From Flagellimonas sp. CMM7 (lineage in GTDB: Bacteria > Bacteroidota > Bacteroidia > Flavobacteriales > Flavobacteriaceae), in contig NZ_CP090003.1 of NCBI RefSeq assembly GCF_021390195.1, positions 1,228,001 through 1,292,000 on the forward strand: DNA of 64,000 bases. The letters run 5' to 3'. Below, piece by piece: positions 36,467 through 45,265 of the stretch. Under the pieces are notes generated by a model, which was not told the origin of the DNA, ran no database searches, and saw only the letters and a program-made list of their open reading frames with translations. A program made the position numbers and the translations under genes. Position 1 is the first letter of the stretch, and each line of letters begins with the position of its first letter.

Positions 36467-38431
36467 TTATCTCACATACCAATCTAAATCCTGTGTTCCT
36501 CCAGAATTGGCCCAATTGACAAACTTTGGATATTCAATATTTATTGGAACCATTTCCTGTGGGGGAACAAAATCATCAAAAATGTTCAGAGCCCACGGTA
36601 GATTTGTACTGGTTTTATAATATCTATTTTCAGATGGGTTACTATCGTCACTTGAGGTCCCCAAAAAACCAGCTTTGCTTGTTGGCTCAAAATCGGGAAG
36701 ATGAACCTCCTTTGCTCTATCTCCATTGGAAATCAGGAAAGGATTAAATGGAACAGACCCTAGCTGCTCATAGCTTACAGGTGTATTAAAATCGATGACC
36801 AATTGAATAGTATCACCTTCCATTTCTATAACATTACCTGCAACAAATACAACAGTTTCATTGGCCGCAGTGCCCGATTCTGTTCCATTTGCATTTAGGC
36901 TTATAAAGTCTGCATTGATAATCTGTCCCTGAACACTTTCAATTGTAGAGGGATCGATTGGAAAAGACAGTCCAAAACCATTTTGAAAAGCTCCACCTAT
37001 ATTATCGATAATGAAAGTTCCTTCGATACTTGTTACTTGATTTGATGCATTGGTAATAAGGTTGTAACTGTAGGAAACAACAAGATCATTAAAATCATAA
37101 TCCCCTTGGCTTGGCCACAAATCTTCATAAGCCAAGACGCCTGAAAGGTTTTCACTTGGCGAAAAATTATTGAAGGCTTTATTAACGTCAAAAGGAAAAT
37201 CGTCCAATTCATCATTTACTCCATCCCCATCTTCATCATTGGCAGGGATTAAAGCAACTACATTGGTCAATTCTATTGACTCAACTGGGTTAGCACGAGC
37301 ATAAAAAACCGCATCATTAAAATCTTCATCTGAATTTTGATCTCTTCTTAGGTCTTCAAAGGCTAAAAAATTGATTTCGCGAGTGCTATCATAAAGTTGT
37401 ACAACATGCGTATTCAAACTAGAGGACTCTGGATTAAAGCTAGGTTCTGAATAAAAAATATTGATACCATCTCCTACTCCAGATCCATTCCATCCATTGG
37501 ACACAACAAACCAAGATATTACCGTATTTGGCTGAAAACGACCTAAAAGGACGCGATCACCTGGTACTAATCCGCCGGAAGAACCTACCATGGAAACGTT
37601 AGGAAAAATGATGTTATGTGCTGTAATTTCGTCCACAGAAGCGGGTTCTTCTCCAACTGGATATGAATAATACCCCAAAGCATTTCTATATCCCGCTCCT
37701 TCTGAAACAAAAGTTACCCAAACATCTGCAAGATCAGTAAGCACCATACTGGTCTCACTGCTATTTGATAAAAATTGTGGATTGGCCTCTGGGACCTTAC
37801 TTCGCTCAGGAAGTGATGCGTTAACATCATCCAACAGATTCTGTTCAATTACATCTGGAAGCTCCATTTCTGAAGGGACTCCTTGATTATCAAAACCGCT
37901 TAAATACGTATAGGAAACTTTCCCAGTAATATTTGAGATTCCCTTATTGGCCTGTAACAGTGTTTTTCCTTTTCCTGATGTAGATCGTTCATACAATGGT
38001 CTATAATCATATGAAACCGAACCATTTTCAACTGGCAAACGAATATCTTTTGTTAATCCTATATAATCGGAAATAAGAAGCAGACTATCAACTTGTGCCT
38101 GAACCATAAAGCTTTCTTCAAAATGACCATTTGCATCAAAAGTTGCACGTCCAAAGGAAATACTATCCTGTGCTCCTACCTTACTATAAAGAGAAAATAC
38201 AGCTCCACTTAAAAAGGTTGGAACATCTAGAGTTACATCGATTGTTCTACTAGTAGCATAATCAAAACTGGCTGAAACGGTAAAATCACCCAAAGGATTC
38301 TCCTCTTCATCATTATCATCATCTATTACAACTGTGTCCTCTGTTGGTGGGCCCAAGTCACTTTCGCTTACACAACCTGCATAAACAAAAAGAATCAAAA
38401 TAAGAACCGTAGTTTTAAAAACTTTAAACAT
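36467..38431 (-). CDS. LruC-domain surface lipoprotein
   Basis: About 654 residues from the ATG at 38431. The frame is open further to 38530, but only this start puts a lipoprotein signal (VLILILFVYAGC) at the N-terminus. After an acidic Asp/Glu linker the protein is beta-rich. It has the paired motif LAFEDLRRDQNSDEDFNDAV near residue 355 and LAYEDLWPSQGDYDFNDLVV near 450, plus a calcium-type stretch DEDGDGVNDELDDFP between them. These Asp-rich repeats mark the LruC domain/DUF4842 family. Predicted to be anchored in the outer membrane and to bind Ca2+. Its setting inside the polysaccharide locus suggests interaction with the polymer. A shared 16-bp site lies 23 nt upstream. Confidence 0.85.
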   Translation of the reverse strand: MFKVFKTTVLILILFVYAGCVSESDLGPPTEDTVVIDDDNDEEENPLGDFTVSASFDYATSRTIDVTLDVPTFLSGAVFSLYSKVGAQDSISFGRATFDANGHFEESFMVQAQVDSLLLISDYIGLTKDIRLPVENGSVSYDYRPLYERSTSGKGKTLLQANKGISNITGKVSYTYLSGFDNQGVPSEMELPDVIEQNLLDDVNASLPERSKVPEANPQFLSNSSETSMVLTDLADVWVTFVSEGAGYRNALGYYSYPVGEEPASVDEITAHNIIFPNVSMVGSSGGLVPGDRVLLGRFQPNTVISWFVVSNGWNGSGVGDGINIFYSEPSFNPESSSLNTHVVQLYDSTREINFLAFEDLRRDQNSDEDFNDAVFYARANPVESIELTNVVALIPANDEDGDGVNDELDDFPFDVNKAFNNFSPSENLSGVLAYEDLWPSQGDYDFNDLVVSYSYNLITNASNQVTSIEGTFIIDNIGGAFQNGFGLSFPIDPSTIESVQGQIINADFISLNANGTESGTAANETVVFVAGNVIEMEGDTIQLVIDFNTPVSYEQLGSVPFNPFLISNGDRAKEVHLPDFEPTSKAGFLGTSSDDSNPSENRYYKTSTNLPWALNIFDDFVPPQEMVPINIEYPKFVNWANSGGTQDLDWYVR

Positions 38432-38453
38432 TATTGTAGGTTTAATATATTTT

Positions 38454-38469
38454 GTAAATATTATCCTAC
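38454..38469 (-). promoter_or_regulatory. GTAGGA-N7-TAC site upstream of the LruC gene
   Basis: The minus strand reads GTAGGATAATATTTAC, differing from the rmlB site by one base, and is followed by the same ACAAAATA. It lies 23 nt before the chosen start. Operator or promoter role is inferred. Confidence 0.45.
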
Positions 38470-38567
38470 ATTTTAATAAAGAAAAGTATTTGTTGTAAAG
38501 CACTGGATTCGTGTTGTCAATTGGTGACAACCATGTATCTAGTTCACGCTAAAAGTCTTATATGATA

Positions 38568-39458
38568 CTAGCTAGCAGTAGTTTTGTTTGTCAAATTCCA
38601 TGAAATTGCCCTCCAAAATGCCCTCAAATGTTCAAACTCTCTTTTTATAATAAACACTAGCGTGTTTTTAGGTATTGAAACAAAGCACTGAAACAATAAA
38701 CTGATAAACAGTTGGAATGGTTTAAAGTTTCTTCTTGCAAAGAGGATTCTGTTTCTTGAAATGTAATAGGTTTTCAAAGGACTGAATTTTCCTGTTGAAA
38801 CCGATTCTTTATGAAGAATGTGTGATTTTGGTTGGTAGTAAATTTTATAGCCAGCTCTTTTTACCATTTCGGCCCAGTCATGTTCCTCGTAGTACAAGAA
38901 ATAAATCTCCGTCATCATTCCCACACTTTCAACCACACTTTTTGGAACCATCATCGCAGCTCCATGAATGGATTGTGTTTCTCCGGCTTTATCAAAATCC
39001 CCATCATCTTTTTGATGATATCCTATACTGTTGTTGCGTATGGTCCAATGGTTCATCGGGGTATACCCTGCATATTGTATTAAAGTGGGGTCCCAATGAA
39101 ATTTGATCTTTGGGCTTACCATTCCAATAGTCTTATCTTCTTGAAGTGTTTCTACTAGTGGCTCAATAAAACCTTTAGGAACTATGGTGTCATTGTTTAT
39201 AAAGAGCAAATAATCTCCTTTGGCTTGTTTAATACCAAGATTGTTACCTCCTGCAAAACCCAGGTTTTCCTTACTTTTAACAAGGTTTACTTCAGGGTAT
39301 TTTTCCTTTATGATATCTGGATTGTCCTTGGGTGAAGCATTATCCACCACAATGATTTCATAATTTGGATATGTTAATCCTCTAATGGATTGCAGTAAAT
39401 CTAAAGTAACTTCAGATTCATTATAATTAATGGTTATTATTGATACAAGTAGTTTCAT
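38568..39458 (-). CDS. Family 2 glycosyltransferase (rhamnosyltransferase-like)
   Basis: 296 residues with a single GT-A domain. VSIITINYNESEVTLDLLQSI, EIIVVDNASPKDN, ENLGFAGGNNLGIKQA and LLFINNDTIVPKGF are the standard motifs of the WbbL/RfbF group. The metal site is the Asp in NNDT. ESVGMMTEIYFLYYEEHDW carries the catalytic acidic residues. Many members transfer rhamnose, which fits the rml genes in this locus, but that is inference. It is the last gene of the transcript headed by the response regulator at 46832. Confidence 0.88.
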   Translation of the reverse strand: MKLLVSIITINYNESEVTLDLLQSIRGLTYPNYEIIVVDNASPKDNPDIIKEKYPEVNLVKSKENLGFAGGNNLGIKQAKGDYLLFINNDTIVPKGFIEPLVETLQEDKTIGMVSPKIKFHWDPTLIQYAGYTPMNHWTIRNNSIGYHQKDDGDFDKAGETQSIHGAAMMVPKSVVESVGMMTEIYFLYYEEHDWAEMVKRAGYKIYYQPKSHILHKESVSTGKFSPLKTYYISRNRILFARRNFKPFQLFISLLFQCFVSIPKNTLVFIIKREFEHLRAFWRAISWNLTNKTTAS

Positions 39459-39475
39459 GTTATTTTGTGTCTTAT

Positions 39476-40951
39476 TTAGGATGTAGCCTCTAACGCTAGT
39501 TCAGCTTCTTTTCTCTCTATAATCTTCTTGTCCAATTTTGGGGCTATGAACATAAATACCATCCCAGCATACATCAATATGCACGTTGGAAATTGTCCAA
39601 AAATTCCATTTCCGTAGGAAGCGGCCATTATCCCAAACATACCGCATACCAAGGCAGCAATCTGTCCTTTTAGCCAGCCGTCCCGTATTTTGTACATCAC
39701 ATTGTAAGCCCCTGTAATCAATGTAAAAAAGAGTATAAACAAATGCAGATAAAGGCCAATAATTCCGGTATCTGCCCAAACAGCTACAAACCAACTATCT
39801 GTTGCCGTATTTGCTAAAAAAGTATTTGGAGAAAAGCGTTTTCCCCAATTTCCCGTGGAACCTATACCTCCGCCAAATGGCCTTGAATTCAAGTATCCCT
39901 TTAGCTTAGCTTGATTTTCCAATCGAACTTGCAGTGATGCATCATTGGGATCAAAAGCGGTTCGCATTCTACGTATTTGATCATTATCATTGCCTATGGT
40001 AGTGTACTTGAAGAAAACAAAAATGCTTATTCCAGCAAGTACTCCAAGAACAATACTTGGCATGTGTTTTCTTATGATTATGAACATCATCCCTCCTGCT
40101 GCCGGGACCGCAATTGCTCCACGAGTTCCAGAAATCATCATTCCCAAAAGCCCTGCTAGGCAAACAATAGCGCAAAAAATCTGAAACTTTTTGTTCTTTG
40201 CAAATAATGTCAACACTCCAAACACAACACCTGCATGGCCCTGTGCTGCACCAAACTGACCTGCGTCTGAATAAAAAGAAAATATTCTAAGTTTTCCGAA
40301 GAGAATATGGGTAACATCTCCTCCTCCATCTAACCATGCTTGTTCAAAAGGATCAACTCCAAAGATTAATTGTTGCATCCCCTTCATTGTTGCCAAAAGG
40401 GACAAAATACCCCAAATAATAAAAAACAATTGAAGGTCTTTTGGCTTGTCGAATAATATAAAGACCAGAGGGATAAACAACCACATGTATAGTGATAACC
40501 CCCTCATAGCATAGAACCATGCTGCTATACTAACAGCCTCTGGATTTACTATTTGAAATATTGCATAGCCAAACCAAACAGATGCCAAAATAGTAAGTTG
40601 AGAACTCGCCTTATTCCATGGTACTTTTATTCTGAAGGCCTTAAAGAATAATGCCAAGTACATCAGCACCATTAAACCATCCATAAGCAATCCCCAAGTC
40701 ATAGGAACATATCTACCAATCCCCAATACAAAAAAATTGAAGATAAGCACCGTTACCACACCTATTCTAGGGTTCACAAAAAGAGCTCCCAAATACACTA
40801 CCGCAAATGGGATTATCATAACACCAATACCTGCTACCAAACCTTTGGTTGCGGTCAAGTGAGCCGTAGTCAACACTACGGACAAAAGCATTAAAATAGG
40901 CAATGGTTTTTTTAGATAATCCGACCCTTGTGTGGTTTCAAACGTATTCAT
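39476..40951 (-). CDS. O-antigen polymerase/ligase-like membrane protein (Wzy-type)
   Basis: 491 residues with about twelve hydrophobic segments. The large loop between late helices contains RMRTAFDPNDASLQVRLENQ and RPFGGGIGSTG, the periplasmic loop typical of Wzy_C/WaaL proteins. ISGTRGAIAVPAAGG matches the S-x-R-G motif. It should polymerise repeat units in the periplasm. It overlaps the flippase gene by one base, so translation is coupled. Confidence 0.85.
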   Translation of the reverse strand: MNTFETTQGSDYLKKPLPILMLLSVVLTTAHLTATKGLVAGIGVMIIPFAVVYLGALFVNPRIGVVTVLIFNFFVLGIGRYVPMTWGLLMDGLMVLMYLALFFKAFRIKVPWNKASSQLTILASVWFGYAIFQIVNPEAVSIAAWFYAMRGLSLYMWLFIPLVFILFDKPKDLQLFFIIWGILSLLATMKGMQQLIFGVDPFEQAWLDGGGDVTHILFGKLRIFSFYSDAGQFGAAQGHAGVVFGVLTLFAKNKKFQIFCAIVCLAGLLGMMISGTRGAIAVPAAGGMMFIIIRKHMPSIVLGVLAGISIFVFFKYTTIGNDNDQIRRMRTAFDPNDASLQVRLENQAKLKGYLNSRPFGGGIGSTGNWGKRFSPNTFLANTATDSWFVAVWADTGIIGLYLHLFILFFTLITGAYNVMYKIRDGWLKGQIAALVCGMFGIMAASYGNGIFGQFPTCILMYAGMVFMFIAPKLDKKIIERKEAELALEATS

Positions 40952-42294
40952 TAGCCCAAATGCGTTTTAAGGTTTTTCAAGAACAGAACGCTTTCAGAAA
41001 CTATTTGACTACTTTGAATTTGAATCTCCTTCTTCAGGTAATAGAATCCTAGAAATATTCCCATTACTGTAAACAATACTGTTCCCATTGCAACCGCAAC
41101 CAAGCTTTTAAATACAAATACCGCCAAAAGATTTAGAATGATATTTGCCGACGTCATCACCAACACTTTATAAAGATTCAATTTTGGTTTATTGATGCTA
41201 TCCAACAAAACTCCTGTAAAGCGATCTATGGGCAATAACATTATGTAAACCGTAAATACTCGAAAAATTAAGGTTAGTAAAGGCAGTGAGTCTTTGTATT
41301 CATTTCCTCCTAAGAAAAGCACCATATATTCAGCAAAGACAAAACTTACCATGGCCACTGGAAAAAACAGTAGTGTGATAATACCAACATAGGAAGAGAA
41401 AATTCTTTTAACCCCTCTCAAATCTCCTTCAATGGACTTCTTGGACATTCTGGGGTAGGCAGTCATAGCAAAGCTGTGCAATGGTATTCCCAAAAGATCT
41501 GTCAATTTTAAGGGTATGGCATACATGGCAATACCTGCGGAGCCTAAAATTGGGCTCATTCCAATGATAAAAGTATCCGAACTTTTCAATAAACTGGAAC
41601 TTATTAAGGTGCCCATAGAGTATTTACCAAAATTTATCAATTCTTTTTCTATGGCCCTTTTGGCATTTTTTAAATAGGAAAGCCCATCCCAATTTTTGAT
41701 AGAGCACCAAACACCAGAAACTGCATTAACCGCAATATTCACCCAAACAATTTCTATGAGACCAAGTTTTAGCCACCATTGGTTTAAAATGAGAAACAAA
41801 CAGAATAGCCCCACATTTGACAGTCTTACCACCATCATTCTTTTAAAATTCTGTTCTGCCTGAAAAAGCGACATGGCATTGTTCCAACTTAGGTTGGAAA
41901 GTGCCAAAAAAGGATAGTAAAACAAGAACAATCGATACCCGTTGTTAATTTCTAGATTGAAAATAAGCAGAGTCACATGGCCACCCCAACATAGGAATGT
42001 CAATATTCCCAAGAGCTTAAGATTTATTTTAAACGTTGACCCTAGTATTTTTCTTTGTTTTTGGTCATCTGCTCCAGATAACAAACGTACTGAAGAGGTA
42101 CGTGTGAGTCCAAAACGTAAAAGATCCACAAAAGTGGCCAAGGTGATAAACAAGACCCATTCGCCAAATAGCTCCTTGCTCAATTGCCTTGTCAACAACA
42201 TAAAACTCACCAATCCCAAAAAGGCAACACTTACGTTTGCCATTAATGAGGAGAGGTTTTTTTCCTTGCTGATATTTTTGAGTCTTCCCAACAT
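40951..42294 (-). CDS. Polysaccharide flippase (Wzx-type, MATE/MOP superfamily)
   Basis: 447 residues with about twelve membrane segments. The start, NVSVAFLGLVSFMLLTRQLSKELFGEWVLF, is typical of polysaccharide-biosynthesis flippases, and GSAGIAMYAIPLKLTDLLGIPL sits mid-protein. It should flip lipid-linked repeat units to the periplasm. One-base overlaps with both neighbours show a tightly coupled Wzx/Wzy/Wzc unit. Confidence 0.88.
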   Translation of the reverse strand: MLGRLKNISKEKNLSSLMANVSVAFLGLVSFMLLTRQLSKELFGEWVLFITLATFVDLLRFGLTRTSSVRLLSGADDQKQRKILGSTFKINLKLLGILTFLCWGGHVTLLIFNLEINNGYRLFLFYYPFLALSNLSWNNAMSLFQAEQNFKRMMVVRLSNVGLFCLFLILNQWWLKLGLIEIVWVNIAVNAVSGVWCSIKNWDGLSYLKNAKRAIEKELINFGKYSMGTLISSSLLKSSDTFIIGMSPILGSAGIAMYAIPLKLTDLLGIPLHSFAMTAYPRMSKKSIEGDLRGVKRIFSSYVGIITLLFFPVAMVSFVFAEYMVLFLGGNEYKDSLPLLTLIFRVFTVYIMLLPIDRFTGVLLDSINKPKLNLYKVLVMTSANIILNLLAVFVFKSLVAVAMGTVLFTVMGIFLGFYYLKKEIQIQSSQIVSESVLFLKNLKTHLG

Positions 42295-44525
42295 TAGGCT
42301 ACTGATTCTTTAGTGAAAAATCTAAACTGAACTATCTTTTTTACCCAAGTACGAATCAATGATCTTTTCTTTGGTAGATCACCTACTACGGTTTCCATTT
42401 CCAAAACCTTCACCCCGTTAAGAATAATTGATGGTTCAGGCCCGGTGGTAGCTTCTTTAAATAAATTCAATGCATTTTTGTCCGCCTCGCCCCAAGCTCT
42501 GTTGGCCCTGGTTACTAAAAAGGTGTAATCCATGGTTGAAGCCAGTTTTACCGGAAAAGGGTTTTTTATAATACTTGGAATCTCTAAAATGATAAAATCA
42601 AAAGTGTTGAAATCAGAAATGATATTATCCGAATCGAACTCTTGAACATTTGAAATTTTATAAAGCTTATCGCTTACTGTATAGATAATTTTATGATAGT
42701 AATCTCCGGTCAATCCAAGGTCTTCGTCATCATAGGTAACATGGAGTATTTTATAATCAAGTTCACATAATTTGGCAATCAAATGTTTGCAAATGAAGGT
42801 TTTACCCTCATTTTCTTGGGTTGAAAACAACATGTTGATTACCGGTTCACTTTCCTTTTCCTTTTTATATTGATTTAGTATTACGTTTCTTGAAATGGCA
42901 TTAACTGCTTTGTTTCTCAGGTAATCGTAATCCAATTTTTTATTCTTTTCACTTATCACAGGGAAAATAGAGGACACATTTAACTCAATTTTATCCTCTG
43001 CTCTTTTTGCAGTGTTAAGATTTCCATCCAAAAGCTCAAGAACAAGTATAGTAGCAGCCACCAAAACAAAACCAACCATCCCCGCTACAATAACTAAAAG
43101 CATACGCTTACTTGGTTTTGGGTTAATAGGGAAAAATGGGACTTCCGTTAGTTTAATGTTTGATTTTAACTCTACATTTTGTTGACGAAGTTTGGCGAGC
43201 CCAAGACTATGAAGTAAGCTTAAATACTCTCGCTCCGCGATGTCAATTTTACGTTCTAATCTTTTCATTGTGGCTCCAAGTGGGGAAAATTCCTGGTATA
43301 ATCCTTTAAATTCCATTCGTTTTTGTTCCATCACCTTCAACTGTGCATTATAACCTTCATAATCAATGGTGTTCTGCAGCCAGTCTGAAAGTACACTTGT
43401 AGATGCTATACTTTTGGTATCGTAATCTGTGGTATACAAAGTATCAATGTGAGATGCCAACTTATTCTCCAACTCATTTATACGTTGCATTTTTTCAGAA
43501 ACTTCTTTGCTTTCTTTTTCACGCTGGACAGAATCTTTTGTCATTCCCAAAGTTTTCATAGAGACCTGAAAATTCAGGGTCGATAGTTCCTTCCTAAGTT
43601 CCATAATGCTTTGACTGGAAATACGCTTCTTTTCATGGGTTTTCAACTTAGATTCTAATATGCTCAAAACTGCTTTGGCCGCTTGAAACTTTCTTTGGAC
43701 TTCAAAATATTTAATTTCAAATTCTTCCTTCTCCGCAGCTAAATGTTTGGTCTGTTCATAATAGTTGATAATGTTGTTGGTTCTATTGAAGGTTAAAAGT
43801 TCATCCTCTGCTCCTCTTAAATCAACCGTGGATTTTCCCAACTGACCTTCAAAATATTTAACTACGGCATCCGACTGGTTTACTTTGATATTTGCATTCA
43901 ATTGCACAAAAACCTCACAAAGGATTACCAATGTATTTTGACAAATTGCTGGGTCTTCAGACTCAAAATCAATATCTACAAAATCACTGTTAGAAATGCG
44001 TCTTATACCTACTTTACCCGAAATTTTTTCAATACTATAATCTGGGTGATCCAAATTAATTAGCTTGTAGATATAGTTCGTGTGGTTCGACTCTTTTAGC
44101 CCTATAAAATTTTCATAAGTCTTTTCTACATCACCTCTCACCACTAGTTTTTTAACCTCTTCTGGAACATCTTCCATTAGATCTTGATATTTGTCCCTAG
44201 AAATAATTTTAATATCTGCACTATCCAAAGCCATATGTTGCGCAAACAGCTTTAGACCAACAATTTCCATTGTGGTTCGTGCTTTTATTAAGTTGAGTAG
44301 GTTATCATAAGCTGTATTGGTAGCCCTAAAATCAATTTTGGTATTCTCCAGTTCTATGTTGGAGCCCGTAGCAATTCCGGTATAGATTCTAGCTTTTGAA
44401 TTATAGACTTTAGGTTCGCCCTTGGTCATATAAAAAACCAGGGATGCCAGGATAATTGGCATTGCCACGAGCAACCCAATATGTCTTAGTAAAAGACGAA
44501 CGAAAAAAAGTAAATTAAACTTCAT
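42294..44525 (-). CDS. Wzc-like polysaccharide co-polymerase with eroded kinase domain
   Basis: 743 residues. A Wzz-type N-terminal helix (about 15-32) and periplasmic coiled-coil region (about 200-460) lead to VPFFPINPKPSKRMLLVIVAGMVG, the Pro-rich segment and second helix. The C-terminal BY-kinase-like domain (about 530-743) keeps the end of Walker A (STQENEGKT, about 568-576) but not the full Gly pattern. It has TYDDED at the Walker A' position and FIILEIP at Walker B, where Asp is expected. The C-terminus (FRFFTKESVA) lacks a Tyr cluster. It likely controls chain length, with doubtful kinase activity. It couples with the flippase gene by one base. Confidence 0.88.
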   Translation of the reverse strand: MKFNLLFFVRLLLRHIGLLVAMPIILASLVFYMTKGEPKVYNSKARIYTGIATGSNIELENTKIDFRATNTAYDNLLNLIKARTTMEIVGLKLFAQHMALDSADIKIISRDKYQDLMEDVPEEVKKLVVRGDVEKTYENFIGLKESNHTNYIYKLINLDHPDYSIEKISGKVGIRRISNSDFVDIDFESEDPAICQNTLVILCEVFVQLNANIKVNQSDAVVKYFEGQLGKSTVDLRGAEDELLTFNRTNNIINYYEQTKHLAAEKEEFEIKYFEVQRKFQAAKAVLSILESKLKTHEKKRISSQSIMELRKELSTLNFQVSMKTLGMTKDSVQREKESKEVSEKMQRINELENKLASHIDTLYTTDYDTKSIASTSVLSDWLQNTIDYEGYNAQLKVMEQKRMEFKGLYQEFSPLGATMKRLERKIDIAEREYLSLLHSLGLAKLRQQNVELKSNIKLTEVPFFPINPKPSKRMLLVIVAGMVGFVLVAATILVLELLDGNLNTAKRAEDKIELNVSSIFPVISEKNKKLDYDYLRNKAVNAISRNVILNQYKKEKESEPVINMLFSTQENEGKTFICKHLIAKLCELDYKILHVTYDDEDLGLTGDYYHKIIYTVSDKLYKISNVQEFDSDNIISDFNTFDFIILEIPSIIKNPFPVKLASTMDYTFLVTRANRAWGEADKNALNLFKEATTGPEPSIILNGVKVLEMETVVGDLPKKRSLIRTWVKKIVQFRFFTKESVA

Positions 44526-44527
44526 TC

Positions 44528-45265
44528 TTAAATATTCAAATCTGCTCCGATAATGCTTTCCAGAGCCATTATTGAAGAAATAAATTCTGAGCGTTGTAGT
44601 TCAAAATTCATTGTTGCTTGGTTCATCATTTGTTGCAAACGCGTATACTCGGTAACGTTGATCACACCGTTTGCAAAATCTTTTTCTGCCCTTATGGATT
44701 GGATTCTGAAGTTGTCCACAATAGACCCCGAGATAAAAAAGAGTCGATGCGTTTTGAGCAAATCATTATATAGCTCAACAACTTTTTGTTCCAACTCCAT
44801 TTCGGCAACTTCGGTTTCAAATCGAGCTTTTTTAGCTTCACCCTTTGCACTTTTTATTCTTGCACTCCTGTTCACTATTGCAGAAAGAGGTAACCGCAAA
44901 GAAACACCAACATTATACCTACTTTGCTCAGTGGAAAAAAGGGTCTGACTCCCCGGATCTCCTGCAATTTGCTGGTTACTCAGGTTATCAAAAATCCCGT
45001 AGCTATAACCTGCTTCCAAATTGATGTATTCTAACCAGGCCCTTTGTTCCGCAGAAACAACCCCATCTCTATATTGCTGCTCTGAAACAGTAACTTTTAC
45101 AAAGGGAGAATGAACCTTGGCCATATGGACAAGTGTATCTATTGGAGGTAATTTCTTGCTGATGTCATTCTCCTTTAGCCCTTTGTCTATGAACTCATTG
45201 ATAGATTGACCCGCTACTGCCTGTAGTATGAAAAAAACCAATAAAAAGCCCCAAAATTTCTTCAT
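44528..45265 (-). CDS. Short TolC-like outer-membrane protein
   Basis: 245 residues with a signal peptide ending AVAGQS. LVHMAKVHSPFVKVTVSEQQYRDGVVSAEQ resembles the helical start of an OEP repeat. A beta-strand pair INLEAGYSYG...RYNVGVSLRLPL and long helices to the end complete it. This is about half a normal TolC protomer (two repeats, >400 residues), so it carries one OEP repeat. It may form a larger oligomer as the outer-membrane outlet for the polymer; no Wza-type protein is visible. It lies 2 nt upstream of the Wzc-like gene and overlaps the initiating transferase gene by one base. Confidence 0.75.
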   Translation of the reverse strand: MKKFWGFLLVFFILQAVAGQSINEFIDKGLKENDISKKLPPIDTLVHMAKVHSPFVKVTVSEQQYRDGVVSAEQRAWLEYINLEAGYSYGIFDNLSNQQIAGDPGSQTLFSTEQSRYNVGVSLRLPLSAIVNRSARIKSAKGEAKKARFETEVAEMELEQKVVELYNDLLKTHRLFFISGSIVDNFRIQSIRAEKDFANGVINVTEYTRLQQMMNQATMNFELQRSEFISSIMALESIIGADLNI

